64,000 nucleotides of DNA. Origin: Acinetobacter sp. WCHAc010034 (lineage in GTDB: Bacteria > Pseudomonadota > Gammaproteobacteria > Pseudomonadales > Moraxellaceae). The stretch is from NCBI RefSeq assembly GCF_001696615.3, contig NZ_CP032279.1:3224001-3288000 (forward strand), in the 5' to 3' direction. Below the pieces are notes generated by a model. It did not search any database. It was not told where the DNA came from and saw nothing but the letters and a program-made list of their open reading frames with translations. Below are positions 8,788 through 18,718 of this stretch, in pieces. The first letter of the stretch is position 1. Every line of letters begins with the position of its first letter. The translations under genes and the position numbers were made by a program.

Positions 8788-9708
8788 ATGTTAGAAATCC
8801 GACATCTGAAAACTTTGACTGCATTGAGGGAGCATGGCTCACTGGTTTCGGCTGCCAATGATTTGTGCCTAACGCCATCGGCGATTTCGCATCAGCTGAA
8901 AGAGCTGGATCACTGGTACGGCGTAGAAGTGGTGAACCGCCGCACCCGGCCGGTGACATTTTCTAATGTTGGGCAGCGTTTGCTGAAACTGGCTGACGAT
9001 GTTTTGCCGCAAGTGCAGATCACCCAGTCAGACATTACCCGCATTGTGCATGGCCAAACGGGCCGCATCACTTTTTCATCCGAATGCCACAGCTGCTTTG
9101 ACTGGCTGATGCCTTTGCTGAACCTGTACCGCCAGCACTATCCGGATGTGGATTTGGACTTCGCTTCCGGCTTTGAGGCCAATCCGCATGAGCTGCTGCA
9201 GAACGGCGAATTTGACCTGCTGATTACCGCCGATCCCATTACTTTGAAAGGCATTGAATACTTTCCAATTTTCGAATACGAGTCGCGCCTGGTCCTGTCG
9301 CATACGCATCCTTTGGTGCGTGCGGAAAACATTACCGTGCAGGACTTGGCGGAAGAAACCCTAATTACTTATCCTGTAGACAAGCACCGCCTGGATATTA
9401 TGGCCAAGCTGTTTATGCCCGCCAACATTCAGCCGAAAAGCATCCGCACTACCGACTTGACTCAAATGCTGATTCAGCTGGTGGCCAGCGGGCGGGGCAT
9501 CGCGGCACTTCCGGACTGGGTAGTGAATGAATATGAGCAGAAAGGCTGGGTGGCGTCACGGCGCCTGTCCTGCGTTTCGCCGAATGGCCTGCGCCGCACG
9601 CTGTATGCCGGCTACAGAAGTGAAGAAAAAGACAAAAGCTATTTTGAAGGCTTTTTAAAGCAGCTGGAAAAATTTTCGCAAAAGCGCAGCAGCTATTATT
9701 CAGCTTAG
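8788..9708 (+). CDS. metR: LysR-type transcriptional regulator MetR
   Basis: This 306-residue protein has an N-terminal winged helix-turn-helix (about 1-60, SAANDLCLTPSAISHQLKEL) and a LysR substrate-binding domain. The sequence is MetR-like across its length, including the GIEYFPIFEYESRLVLSHTHPL region and the RGIAALPDWVV segment near the C terminus. MetR controls methionine biosynthesis genes such as metE and metH with homocysteine as co-effector. No met gene is adjacent in the window, so its targets lie elsewhere. The ATG at 8788 sits behind a weak ribosome-binding site; the length is normal for the family. A perfect palindrome just upstream may serve autoregulation. Confidence 0.85.
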   Translation: MLEIRHLKTLTALREHGSLVSAANDLCLTPSAISHQLKELDHWYGVEVVNRRTRPVTFSNVGQRLLKLADDVLPQVQITQSDITRIVHGQTGRITFSSECHSCFDWLMPLLNLYRQHYPDVDLDFASGFEANPHELLQNGEFDLLITADPITLKGIEYFPIFEYESRLVLSHTHPLVRAENITVQDLAEETLITYPVDKHRLDIMAKLFMPANIQPKSIRTTDLTQMLIQLVASGRGIAALPDWVVNEYEQKGWVASRRLSCVSPNGLRRTLYAGYRSEEKDKSYFEGFLKQLEKFSQKRSSYYSA

Positions 9709-9733
9709 CGCGCTTTGCGCTGAGGTGAAGCCG

Positions 9734-10057
9734 GTGCGCCTACACGGAATGCTAATAAGCTAAGGAGTTTCGCCATAAACATCTTAACCTTTTGGGCTAT
9801 TCACAGCGGAGCCTTACCGTTTTTAAATCGAATTTTTGGAGCTCGTTTTGTTCTTTTGTTTCGCCAAAAGAACCAAAAGCATTTGTCATCCGCGAAACCT
9901 GTTCACTTTCTGCACTTAAATAATTTTGTTGCAAAAACAGTTCATTTCAAAGGTCAGATAGGTTGCGGATGACGCTTCCGCGTATCAAATGAAGTCTAGA
10001 ATTTAAAAAGAAAAAGCCAGTCAGTTAAGAAACTGACAGGCATTAGTGCGCCTACAC
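9734..10057. repeat. Intergenic element bounded by a 12-bp direct repeat
   Basis: GTGCGCCTACAC occurs at 9734-9745 and again at 10046-10057, the second copy overlapping the stop codon of the following minus-strand gene. Between them lie a Cys-less, frame-less AT-rich stretch with TTCTTTTG/CAAAAGAA (about 9850-9873), and an inverted pair GTCATCCGC..AACCT (about 9887-9902) and AGGTTGCGGATGAC (about 9960-9973). The layout suggests a small non-autonomous insertion or a recombination scar. It fills the whole gap between metR and the next gene. Confidence 0.45.
10004..10040 (-). terminator. Terminator for the YjdF-like gene
   Basis: Read on the minus strand, CCTGTCAGTT (10040-10031) pairs with AACTGACTGG (10026-10017) around a 4-base loop and is followed by CTTTTTCTTTTT. 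It lies 12 bases past the stop of the minus-strand gene. Confidence 0.7.
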
Positions 10058-10687
10058 CGGCTTTTTATCTTGCTTCAGCAGCACAATCAAGCCGGAAATA
10101 GCGGACCCTGCTGTGGCTAGGAAAATGTCTTTATGCGCATCCCACATATCGCCCTGCTGGCCGTTATAGTTTTCCGCATCTTCCGGCGACAGGCCAATGG
10201 CAATCAGCCATTCAAGCCATTCATAAATCAGGCTGGTGGCCATGACAAACTGGATGACCAGCAGATACAGGCTAAAGGGCTTCAGTGAGGGCAGCCAAAC
10301 CTGAAACAGGCGGTAAAATGCCGGATAGAGCATCAGCCCGTAAGCCAGGTGCACAAAACGGTCATACATATTGCGCGGCCAGCCGAATGCCTGATTGAGA
10401 TCAAAATTTAAATACTGAATAGCCCATTCGTTATAAGGCACATAAGAATACAGGTAATGCGCGCCTAAGATGTGAATCAGCAGGAAGCCGATATACAGCA
10501 GGAAACTCCAAAAGGTGAAGCCAATTTTTTTCAGGCAGAAAAACAGCGCGATCAGCATCACCACAGTGCCGGCCTGATGCAGCAGGTAAGATTCAAGCTC
10601 AAGCGGGTTGATGCTTGCCAATACGGTGCAGAGCGCTAAAACGGCAAGGACAATCCAGTGCTTGGCAGTCAATTGATATTCAATCAT
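10052..10687 (-). CDS. YjdF-like (DUF2238) inner-membrane protein
   Basis: This 211-residue protein is almost entirely hydrophobic, with about six membrane helices (roughly 12-28, 36-50, 55-75, 105-128, 135-160 and 188-206). Its conserved features fit the DUF2238/YjdF family: NMYDRFVHLAYGLMLYP around residue 110, YEWLEWLI around residue 155, and QGDMWDAHKDIFLATAGS near 180, with acidic and His residues inside the membrane core. The function of the family is not known. It stands alone between metR (opposite strand) and purB, and has its own terminator. The ATG at 10687 is close to a purine-rich leader. Confidence 0.75.
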   Translation of the reverse strand: MIEYQLTAKHWIVLAVLALCTVLASINPLELESYLLHQAGTVVMLIALFFCLKKIGFTFWSFLLYIGFLLIHILGAHYLYSYVPYNEWAIQYLNFDLNQAFGWPRNMYDRFVHLAYGLMLYPAFYRLFQVWLPSLKPFSLYLLVIQFVMATSLIYEWLEWLIAIGLSPEDAENYNGQQGDMWDAHKDIFLATAGSAISGLIVLLKQDKKPV

Positions 10688-10724
10688 TTGTTGTTTTCTT
10701 TCATTGTATTGGTTCAGGCGATAA

Positions 10725-10750
10725 AAAAGCGAAGCCGAAGCTCCGCTTTT
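10725..10750 (-). terminator. Terminator after purB
   Basis: On the minus strand AAAAGCGGAGC (10750-10740) pairs with GCTTCGCTTTT (10735-10725) around TTCG, followed by TTATCG. One mismatch in an 11-bp stem. It sits 16 bases past the purB stop. Confidence 0.75.
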
Positions 10751-10765
10751 CAGTTTAAATGCGGA

Positions 10766-12163
<1,398 letters not shown>

Positions 12164-12211
12164 TTAAACTTTGGAATTAAACGTAAAACAGAGGGCCCGG
12201 AACAGTTCAAG

Positions 12212-12943
12212 CTAAATCACCTGATACTGTAAGCGGGCAAGATCTTGAATATCCTGCAGCAGCTTGCGCTTGCTGAAAATCATGCCCCACGAGCTGCCGC
12301 CCAGCTGGCGCCATAAATGCGCCATCTGCAGGCCGGTAAACAGCGAAGCGCGGATGCGGTTGGTATGCGAGGAATCTTTAAAGGCTTCGGCATTGCCGCG
12401 CACCATAATGCGCGGGTTAATCTGCCCGGCGGTGTCGACGTAGGTTTGCGCAAGGCTGGCAATGACGCTGGGGTGCAGATAGTTGTTATCAAAAAACGAA
12501 AGCTGTCTTAATATTTTCTGCTGGGACTGTTCAATGATTTCGACAAATTTAGGATTGCTGTAAACTTTTTTTTCTAATTGGAGCAGCGCCATGGCATAGC
12601 TCATCGGCAGTTTGGTGCTGGAGAGCTTGGGCAGCCTGGAAGTGGGCGAAGTATTGAAGGGCTGGTTGATGCTGCTTTCTAAGGTTTTCAGGCCTAAGGA
12701 AATATCGGCCAGCTGATTGAAAAAATCTAAGGTTTGCGCGCTGCATTTGCCGCTGGGGCGGATATTCAGGCTGGCTTTAATCAGCTGTTCCAGATAAAAG
12801 TTACCGCTTTCGCCGATGCTCTGCCGTCCAGTCAGCGCAGTCATATGCGTCAGCTGGGCGGCTTGAAAAACGCCCGCCAGCGCCAGCGCGCGGTTCTGGC
12901 GAACATTCAGAGTTTGAGGCTGCTGAAACGGTAACTCTGTCAT
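12212..12943 (-). CDS. hflD: High frequency lysogenization protein HflD homologue
   Basis: This 243-residue, mostly helical protein matches HflD in length and in segments such as [18 protein letters not shown] near residue 14 and [23 protein letters not shown] near residue 197. In E. coli HflD is a peripheral inner-membrane protein that holds phage lambda CII away from DNA; its normal host role is unclear. It is encoded between mnmA and purB, as in E. coli, only 15 bases downstream of mnmA. That neighbourhood supports the name more than any catalytic motif does, as none is expected. Confidence 0.85.
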   Translation of the reverse strand: MTELPFQQPQTLNVRQNRALALAGVFQAAQLTHMTALTGRQSIGESGNFYLEQLIKASLNIRPSGKCSAQTLDFFNQLADISLGLKTLESSINQPFNTSPTSRLPKLSSTKLPMSYAMALLQLEKKVYSNPKFVEIIEQSQQKILRQLSFFDNNYLHPSVIASLAQTYVDTAGQINPRIMVRGNAEAFKDSSHTNRIRASLFTGLQMAHLWRQLGGSSWGMIFSKRKLLQDIQDLARLQYQVI

Positions 12944-12958
12944 GCCGAAACAATCCTT

Positions 12959-14104
12959 TTAAATAAAATCCGGTTTAGGTGCATTGGTATGATGGATCAC
13001 ACCGCCGCCTAAGCAAACTTCACCTGAGTAGAACACAACGCTTTGACCCGGCGTGACAGCGCGCTGCTGCTCATCAAACTCCACACGCACGCCATTTGGC
13101 GCGTCCGGGTCTTTGTACAGCGTGCATGCCTGATCCGGCTGGCGGTAGCGGGTTTTCGCTGTGCAGCGGAAACCGGTTTCAGGAATTTCCTGTTCGCCGG
13201 CAACCCAGTCTACAGTTTCACTCCACAGCACAGTGCTTTGCATCAGCGGATGTTCATGCCCCTGGCCAACAACCAGGCGGTTGCCTGCAATGTCTTTATG
13301 CAGCACAAACCAGGCGCCTTCTTCGGAGCCTTTCAGGCCGCCAATGCCGATCCCGCCGCGCTGACCGAGCGTATAGTACATTAAGCCGTGGTGTTCACCA
13401 ACCTCTTTGCCGTTGTCGAGGACAATTTTTCCAGGCTGCGCAGGCAGATACTGCTTTAAGAAGTCATTAAAGCGGCGCTCGCCGATAAAGCAGATGCCGG
13501 TTGAGTCTTTTTTCTTGGCCGTCGCCAAGCCCAGCTCTTCCGCAATCCTGCGGACTTCAGGCTTTTCAATTTCACCGACCGGGAAAAGGGTTTTATTGAT
13601 TTCACGGCCATGCACTGCATGCAGGAAGTAAGTCTGGTCTTTGTTGCTGTCTACGCCGCGCAGCAAAGGTGCATATTCTTCGCCTTTAGAGTTGGCTGTG
13701 CTGGCGCCGCGGCGGCAGTAGTGGCCTGTGGCGATAAAGTCTGCGCCTAAATTTACCGCATGATCCAGAAATGCGCGGAATTTGATTTCCTTGTTGCACA
13801 GAATGTCCGGGTTCGGCGTGCGGCCGGCTGCGTATTCCGCCAGAAAATGCTCAAACACGCGGTCCCAGTATTCCATAGCGAAGTTGGCTGTGTGCAGCTT
13901 GATGCCGATTTTATCGCAAACCGCCTGCGCATCCGCCAAATCATCCATGGCTGTGCAGTATTCCGTGCCGTCATCTTCTTCCCAGTTTTTCATGAACAGG
14001 CCTTCCACCTGATAGCCCTGCTGAAGGAGAAGCGCTGCAGAAACAGAAGAATCTACACCACCAGACATACCGACGATGACACGTTGTTGCATAGGATTAG
14101 GCAT
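12959..14104 (-). CDS. mnmA: tRNA-specific 2-thiouridylase MnmA
   Basis: MnmA puts sulfur on U34 of tRNA-Lys, -Glu and -Gln. The PP-loop SGGVDSSV lies at residues 14-21. The two catalytic cysteines are in the motifs [12 protein letters not shown] (about 101-112) and TGICFIG (about 205-211). The length, 381 residues (377 from the second Met), is normal. Two starts are possible: ATG at 14104, which overlaps the nudJ stop by 8 bases, and ATG at 14092 ([11 protein letters not shown]). The second agrees better with family N termini. The overlap with nudJ suggests translational coupling. It is cytosolic and takes sulfur from the IscS/Tus relay. Confidence 0.95.
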   Translation of the reverse strand: MPNPMQQRVIVGMSGGVDSSVSAALLLQQGYQVEGLFMKNWEEDDGTEYCTAMDDLADAQAVCDKIGIKLHTANFAMEYWDRVFEHFLAEYAAGRTPNPDILCNKEIKFRAFLDHAVNLGADFIATGHYCRRGASTANSKGEEYAPLLRGVDSNKDQTYFLHAVHGREINKTLFPVGEIEKPEVRRIAEELGLATAKKKDSTGICFIGERRFNDFLKQYLPAQPGKIVLDNGKEVGEHHGLMYYTLGQRGGIGIGGLKGSEEGAWFVLHKDIAGNRLVVGQGHEHPLMQSTVLWSETVDWVAGEQEIPETGFRCTAKTRYRQPDQACTLYKDPDAPNGVRVEFDEQQRAVTPGQSVVFYSGEVCLGGGVIHHTNAPKPDFI

Positions 14105-14582
14105 CCAAATTTGAAATTAAGGGAGAGTTTTGGTGCTCATAAACGAGCGATAAAGGATATTTTTGACCAGAAAGCGCATCTTGTACAGCCTTAATCACCA
14201 ATGGGCTGCGCGCGCGGGCGGTTTCAAGCAGCTCATCCGGCGTCATCCATTTCGGGCCAATGATGTTTTTGTCCAGTTCAGCTTCTGGAAAATACTCCAG
14301 CACATGGGCTAAAAAGCAGAACCTGAAATAGGTGCGGTCTGGAAACATGGGCGGGGTATAAGTATAGATGCCCAGCAGCGCATCGACTTCTACCGCATGG
14401 CCGGTTTCTTCCATAGTTTCACGCACCGCAGCCTGAACAATGGATTCGCCGCATTCTACATGGCCTGCCGGCTGGTTAAACACGCTATGCGTAACGCCAG
14501 CGGTATGTTCTTCTACAAACAGGAATTTTCCGTCTTTTTCAATAACTGTTGCTACAGTGACGTGGGCAGTCCAAGCGGTCAT
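14097..14582 (-). CDS. nudJ: Nudix phosphatase NudJ
   Basis: This 161-residue Nudix hydrolase carries an intact Nudix box at residues 40-62 (GHVECGES, then [11 protein letters not shown]). NudJ of E. coli hydrolyses HMP-PP and nucleoside tri- and diphosphates, and neighbours mnmA there too. The N-terminal beta strand and the [17 protein letters not shown] segment (about 76-92) are NudJ-typical. It overlaps mnmA at the 3' end and is first in the nudJ-mnmA-hflD-purB order. The ATG at 14582 is the first possible start in frame and gives the expected length. Confidence 0.88.
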   Translation of the reverse strand: MTAWTAHVTVATVIEKDGKFLFVEEHTAGVTHSVFNQPAGHVECGESIVQAAVRETMEETGHAVEVDALLGIYTYTPPMFPDRTYFRFCFLAHVLEYFPEAELDKNIIGPKWMTPDELLETARARSPLVIKAVQDALSGQKYPLSLVYEHQNSPLISNLDA

Positions 14583-14810
14583 AAAAAAGCACCATGGGGT
14601 AAAAGGTGTATTCTACAAAATTTAGGGAGCGGTGGCTATGCGGATTGGCTTTTTCTTTAAGGCTTTACTGACCGGAATTAAAACTGCTAAAGGTGAGTTT
14701 TTATTTGAATTTAAGCAGATGATTTTTATATAAATAGAGTGGGGTTTCGGATAAACTGGGTTCGGTGGATTTAAAAAAATCTAATTTATGACTTTATTTG
14801 AGCTTTAATT

Positions 14811-14972
14811 ATGAGTTCTGGATCATTGCTGCAGTCATTAATCATAACTTTTTCTGTTATCGTTATATTTGTTTCTAAAAGCAATTTTAAATATAAAAAA
14901 TTGATTCAATATACTGCTTTAAGTATACAGATGCTTATAGCTATATCAGCTGTTTTGGGGTATTGGGGTTAG
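14811..14972 (+). CDS. Candidate 53-residue two-helix membrane peptide
   Basis: The frame starts at ATG 14811 and stops with TAG at 14970-14972. It encodes two hydrophobic segments, roughly residues 5-22 (LLQSLIITFSVIVIFVS) and 33-53 (YTALSIQMLIAISAVLGYWG), joined by a short basic loop (KSNFKYKK). That is the build of a small inner-membrane protein. The region is clearly more AT-rich than its neighbours. No strong ribosome-binding site is seen, and a frame this short could be chance. I do not recognise it. Confidence 0.35.
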   Translation: MSSGSLLQSLIITFSVIVIFVSKSNFKYKKLIQYTALSIQMLIAISAVLGYWG

Positions 14973-15008
14973 CCGATTATTCAGCGCAAGCCGCGGAGCG
15001 GGAATAAA

Positions 15009-15078
15009 GCGCCGGCTCAAATTCAGCCTGGCAGGCCCGGCAAAATGAGCAGCTGTCAGGCCAGCTTTGAGCCGGCGC
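15009..15078. repeat. Long inverted repeat between the small ORF and the reductase gene
   Basis: GCGCCGGCTCAAA (15009-15021) and TTTGAGCCGGCGC (15066-15078) are exact 13-bp inverted copies. The 44 bases between them hold a second imperfect pair (GCCTGGCAGG and GCTGTCAGGC). It may act as a transcription barrier between the plus-strand frame and the minus-strand gene. The rest of the 14583-15135 gap holds only the short ORF and AT-rich sequence. Confidence 0.6.
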
Positions 15079-15135
15079 CATTTATAAAAAATGGAGCCTG
15101 CGTAAAAGAATTTACAGGCCCATCAAGTTTTTATC

Positions 15136-16125
15136 TCAGAATTTCACAACGAATTTTCCAGTATTTTCGCCTTTGAATAGCATCATCAAGCCTTCAGGCA
15201 GGTTTTCAAAGCCTTCTACTGTATGTGTTTTATACTGAATTTTGCCTTGCGCCAGGTAATTGCCCAGCACAGACACCGCTTCATCTGAGATTTCCAGATA
15301 GTCAGTTGCAATAAAACCTTGCACACGCAGGCTTTTTAAATTGATATCCACCCAGCTTGGCCCTTTGGCGGGAATGGCACTGTCATAATCCGCGATCACG
15401 CCGCATACAATGACGCGGCCAAAGCGGTTTAATTGATTGAAAATAATTTCCTGAATCGGGCCGCCGGTATTTTCATAGAAAATATCGACACCATTTGGCG
15501 CAGCCGCACTGAGCTGCGCTTCCAGATTATCAGACTTATAGTTGATGGCTGCGTCAAAGCCTAACTCATCTACCAGCCATTTGCATTTTTCATCGGAACC
15601 GGCAATACCCACGACACGCAGACCCTCAGCCTTCGCCAGCTGGCCCACCAGTGAGCCGACTGAACCCGCTGCGCCGGTGACGACTAAGGTTTCGCCTTTT
15701 TTAGGCATGCCGATTTTCATTAAGCCCGCATAAGCGGTTAAACCGGTTATATAAAAGATGGACAGGACTGCTTCTGCAGATACTGAGGGGTCGATGATGG
15801 TCATTTCTTCATTGCCGAGCACGTATTCGCTCCAGCCGGTTACACCGACCACGCGGGAACCGGCCGGAAACCGCGGGTTTAAAGATTCAACGACTTCACC
15901 GACGCCATAAGAGCGCATGACTTCTCCGATCTGCACTGGAGGCATGTAGCTGTCATCCCGCTCCTGCAGCCAAGTGCGCATTGCCGGGTCAAGGGACATA
16001 TGCGTCTGCTTAACGAGAAATTCGCCTTCCTTTAAGGCCGGCATTGGCAATGAAACCTGATCAAAAATATCCATGGTGATTTTGCCTTGCGGATATTTTG
16101 ATAATTTAAAAGCTCGATAATTCAT
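15136..16125 (-). CDS. Zinc-less NADPH-dependent oxidoreductase (CurA/MDR family)
   Basis: This 329-residue medium-chain reductase has the GroES-like N-terminal half and a Rossmann half with VVTGAAGSVGSLVGQLAK near residue 148. The early LDPAMRTWL motif (about 46-54) marks the CurA / prostaglandin-reductase / leukotriene-B4-dehydrogenase branch. These enzymes lack zinc and reduce double bonds of alpha,beta-unsaturated ketones and quinones with NADPH. It is cytosolic. It lies 87 bases downstream of an SDR gene on the same strand, near an OhrR-like regulator, which suggests a role in removing reactive electrophiles. The exact substrate is unknown. Confidence 0.85.
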   Translation of the reverse strand: MNYRAFKLSKYPQGKITMDIFDQVSLPMPALKEGEFLVKQTHMSLDPAMRTWLQERDDSYMPPVQIGEVMRSYGVGEVVESLNPRFPAGSRVVGVTGWSEYVLGNEEMTIIDPSVSAEAVLSIFYITGLTAYAGLMKIGMPKKGETLVVTGAAGSVGSLVGQLAKAEGLRVVGIAGSDEKCKWLVDELGFDAAINYKSDNLEAQLSAAAPNGVDIFYENTGGPIQEIIFNQLNRFGRVIVCGVIADYDSAIPAKGPSWVDINLKSLRVQGFIATDYLEISDEAVSVLGNYLAQGKIQYKTHTVEGFENLPEGLMMLFKGENTGKFVVKF

Positions 16126-16212
16126 ATTTTTTCCTGATGATGCTGGAGCTGGTTCTGGGCGGATGCCGTGCCTAAAATTCAGCAGTTCCGCTATAAATTT
16201 ATTGCTTGAGTT

Positions 16213-16956
16213 TTAAGCGCTTAAACCGCCGTCAATAGTAAGGCTGGCGCCTGTGATAAAGCCTGTTTCAGGCCCGGCTAAATAGGCGGCAAAAGCGGCG
16301 ATTTCTTCAGGCATGCTGTAGCGGGATACTGCTGTTGCGCTTTTCATCAGATCTGAAAATTCGCCGTCTTCAGGATTCATTTCTGTTGCAACAGGGCCCG
16401 GCTGAATGTTGTTGATGGTGATTCCGCGCGGCCCTAAATCGCGCGATAAGCCCTTCACTAAACCGGTTAATGCTGATTTGCTCATTGCATAGATAGAGCC
16501 GCCGGCAAAAGGCATGCGGTCAGCATTGCAGCTGCTGATGTTGATAATGCGGCTTCCTGACGGCATATGCTTAATTGCTTCTTGCGACGCCAGAAAAACA
16601 GCGCGGACGTTGATGGCCCAAATACGGTCAAGCTCACTTAGGCTGACGCTGTCAACCGGCGCGAAAGTGCCTATTCCGGCATTGTTAATTAAGATGTCAA
16701 TTCCCCCAAGCGCCTGCACAGTATGCTGAACTGCGCCAATCACCTCTTGAGGGTCAGCGCTGTCTGCGCGGATTGCTACGGCTTTCCGGCCGGCCTCTTG
16801 CACTGACTTCGCCGTTTTTTCAGCATCTTCTTCCCGGCTGTGGTAGGTAAACGCAACATCTGCGCCTTCCTGAGCCAGCCTTTTGACAATCGCTGCGCCA
16901 ATGCCGCGGCTGCCGCCGGTTACTAGAACTTTTTTTCCTTGCAATGCCTGATTCAT
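16213..16956 (-). CDS. Short-chain dehydrogenase/reductase
   Basis: A classical SDR of 247 residues: the cofactor motif TGGSRGIG is at 14-21, NNAG is near 91-94, and the catalytic Ser-Tyr-Lys set is visible as INISS, then YAMSK (about 155-159). The C terminus ends in the usual SLTIDGGLSA. The basic residue after the glycine motif and the YHSREED stretch point to NADP(H). The substrate is unknown; the family reduces ketones or oxidises alcohols. It is upstream of, and probably cotranscribed with, the CurA-like reductase. A perfect palindrome 86 bases upstream of its start may be an operator for the nearby MarR regulator. Confidence 0.85.
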   Translation of the reverse strand: MNQALQGKKVLVTGGSRGIGAAIVKRLAQEGADVAFTYHSREEDAEKTAKSVQEAGRKAVAIRADSADPQEVIGAVQHTVQALGGIDILINNAGIGTFAPVDSVSLSELDRIWAINVRAVFLASQEAIKHMPSGSRIINISSCNADRMPFAGGSIYAMSKSALTGLVKGLSRDLGPRGITINNIQPGPVATEMNPEDGEFSDLMKSATAVSRYSMPEEIAAFAAYLAGPETGFITGASLTIDGGLSA

Positions 16957-17042
16957 TTGAAAACTCGCTTTGACCTATTGGGGCTGGCTTTGCCGAACCT
17001 TAGATGATTAGCATACTGTGCTATTAAGTATCCTATGATTAT

Positions 17043-17054
17043 ATCGTGCACGAT
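17043..17054. promoter_or_regulatory. Perfect 12-bp palindrome ATCGTGCACGAT, candidate operator
   Basis: The palindrome lies in the AT-rich region upstream of the SDR start (16956), inside the context TATATCGTGCACGATGTATG. It is a good size for a dimeric winged-helix repressor. The nearest candidate is the OhrR-like MarR protein encoded at 17523-17972, but its classical operator is AT-rich and unlike this, so the pairing is a guess. Confidence 0.4.
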
Positions 17055-17522
17055 GTATGTCAAGATTTTTTCTATAAAATAGCCGCTTTAAAACGGCAGC
17101 TGGCTTGCGCGAAGCAGCTGGAAAACCGCATAAATATATGTAAATAAGAACTTATTTACTTAAGCTTGCATAAGTGTTTTGAATTGTAAAAGCCGGTTTT
17201 TTATTCACGGTAAAAGAATCAGCAAGAATCTGCTTAGGGAGAGTGGGCGCGATTTACCGCAATATCTGCGCCGCTGTACTGGCAGAAATGCAGCGCTTAA
17301 AGCACGCGGATGGAGCGGTTATGCGGCGGTTTGGCGCATGCATGGCGCAGAGCTGTTTTAATTTTGCAAGCATGCCAAAAAGCGGCGGGCTAAATTCAGC
17401 GGAGCAGATCACAGGTTTTCTGCTGCAGCTGTATATTAATATTAAGGAAATGCGGCAACGCTTTAATCAACAGCATGACAGCTTAAGCTGCTCCGCAGGA
17501 ATCCTCTTCAGCCTTTCAAGCC
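17055..17522. other. Gap with no convincing gene
   Basis: This 468-base stretch separates the SDR promoter from the 3' end of the MarR gene. A GTG-initiated frame (17243-17554, 103 codons) has AGGGA upstream, but it runs into the MarR gene on the other strand and its product shows no family feature. I could not support a gene here. The first 100 bases are AT-rich and the remainder has normal composition, so an eroded gene is possible. Confidence 0.3.
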
Positions 17523-17972
17523 TTATTCTTCTTTGCTTATATTGGCGCGAATGACTCTAAGGTCTTCTGTTAATGCACAGGTTTTTTCTGGATCACACTT
17601 TACAGAAGCCAGTATCTTTTCAGGGATTGAAGCCACTTCTTTTTCTAAATCTTTCGCTTTTTCAGTTGTTGAGATTAAAACCATTCTTTCATCACTGGAA
17701 GAGCGCTTGCGCTCTATCAAATTTAAGCTTTCTAATCTTTTCAATAAGGGGGTAAGCGTAGAAGATTCCAGGAAAATCTTTTTGCCGATTTCTGAAACGG
17801 TCAGATGGTCATTTTCCCATAAAATCAGCATGACCAGATATTGCGGGTAGGTGAGGCCATAAGGCGACAGCAGCTTTCTATAGTATTTATTTAAAGAGAG
17901 ATTAGTTGCATAAAACGCAAAAAACAGCTGATTGTCTAGCTTAGAAGGGCTCTCATTTGAGGACATTTCCAT
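17523..17972 (-). CDS. MarR/OhrR-like transcriptional regulator without the usual sensing cysteine
   Basis: This 149-residue winged-helix protein is most like OhrR: the segments GLTYPQYLVMLILWE and SSTLTPLLKRLESLNLIERKRSSSDERM are nearly family consensus. In OhrR the reactive cysteine sits in NQLCFALYA near the N terminus; here the segment is NQLFFAFYA, so that cysteine is replaced by Phe. Two other Cys occur late (VKCDPEKTC, about 125-131). Sensing by that pair or by a ligand is possible. The ATG at 17972 (MEMSSNES) follows TCAGG; the ATG at 17966 is equally plausible. A longer frame starting at 18029 gives an N terminus unlike the family. It probably controls the adjacent redox genes. Confidence 0.8.
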   Translation of the reverse strand: MEMSSNESPSKLDNQLFFAFYATNLSLNKYYRKLLSPYGLTYPQYLVMLILWENDHLTVSEIGKKIFLESSTLTPLLKRLESLNLIERKRSSSDERMVLISTTEKAKDLEKEVASIPEKILASVKCDPEKTCALTEDLRVIRANISKEE

Positions 17973-18204
17973 TAAACCTGAAACTAAAATAAATTTTATT
18001 ATAGCTTTAAAGGCAAGCAACACATACAAAGAATTATTGCTTAAGTTTTACTGCGCGAATATTTTTATCATCTGAGTCTGGCGTGATGAGTGCAGGACGC
18101 AGGCAAGCGGTTTAAAGCCGGCTTGCCGGAAGCCAAATGCGGAACCGCTCTGGCGTATTGCCACCGCTGCGCAATTTTAGATATTTCACATGCTGCAGCA
18201 GCTG

Positions 18205-18235
18205 AAAAAAGCCGATCTGTTTCAGATCGGCTTTT
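18205..18235. terminator. Bidirectional terminator
   Basis: AAAAAAGCCGATCTG (ending 18219) pairs with CAGATCGGCTTTT (from 18223) around a 3-base loop, with A and T tracts on both sides. It serves the minus-strand CMD-family gene ending at 18288. The other 225 bases of the 18030-18287 gap show nothing else. Confidence 0.75.
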
Positions 18236-18287
18236 GCATGTTCCGGCATCTTCTGCCGAACCCAGCTGAATTCTTTTACCCTAAAAA

Positions 18288-18626
18288 TTATTTCTGGCTG
18301 AATTCGCTGAAGGCATCCATCGCATTAGAGGCATACATCAGCGATGGGCCACCTCCCATCATCATCGCGACACTGAGGACTTCTTTCAATTCGTCAAAGC
18401 TGGCATCCAATTTAACCAGCGCCTGCGTGTGAAAGCCAATGCAGGCATCGCAGCGGTTCGCTACGCCTATCGCCAAGGCAATGAACTCCTTGGTTTTTTT
18501 ATCCAATACGCCGTCTTTTAAAGCCGCTTGGCTTAAAAGGCCAAAGCCTTGCATTAATTCCGGCGATTCCTGATGCAGGGTTTTTAAATTTTTAGAAATT
18601 GACTGGGTAAGATCTTGATAGCTCAT
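18288..18626 (-). CDS. Carboxymuconolactone decarboxylase / AhpD-like protein
   Basis: This 112-residue helical protein has the AhpD-type redox motif CDACIGFH (CxxC-x3-H), preceded by EFIALAIGVANR. Proteins with this motif act as disulfide reductants or peroxidases in peroxide defence, rather than as true decarboxylases. It lies downstream of nothing on its strand and has an AT-rich leader (18640-18700, nearly all A and T). It is near the OhrR-like regulator and two reductases, which fits a common stress function. The length is typical for the small single-domain group. Start chosen as the ATG at 18626. Confidence 0.8.
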   Translation of the reverse strand: MSYQDLTQSISKNLKTLHQESPELMQGFGLLSQAALKDGVLDKKTKEFIALAIGVANRCDACIGFHTQALVKLDASFDELKEVLSVAMMMGGGPSLMYASNAMDAFSEFSQK

Positions 18627-18718
18627 CGCAGGCGCCTCTATTAATTAAACAATATATAAAATAATAATATATTAAATAGTATAATAAAAGCGCTATTTCG
18701 CTATGCCGTGAAATTAAA

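Noticed and set aside
17243..17554. 103-codon GTG frame with AGGGA upstream
   Set aside because: It overlaps the 3' end of the MarR gene on the opposite strand and its product has no family feature. Conservation would be needed before calling it.
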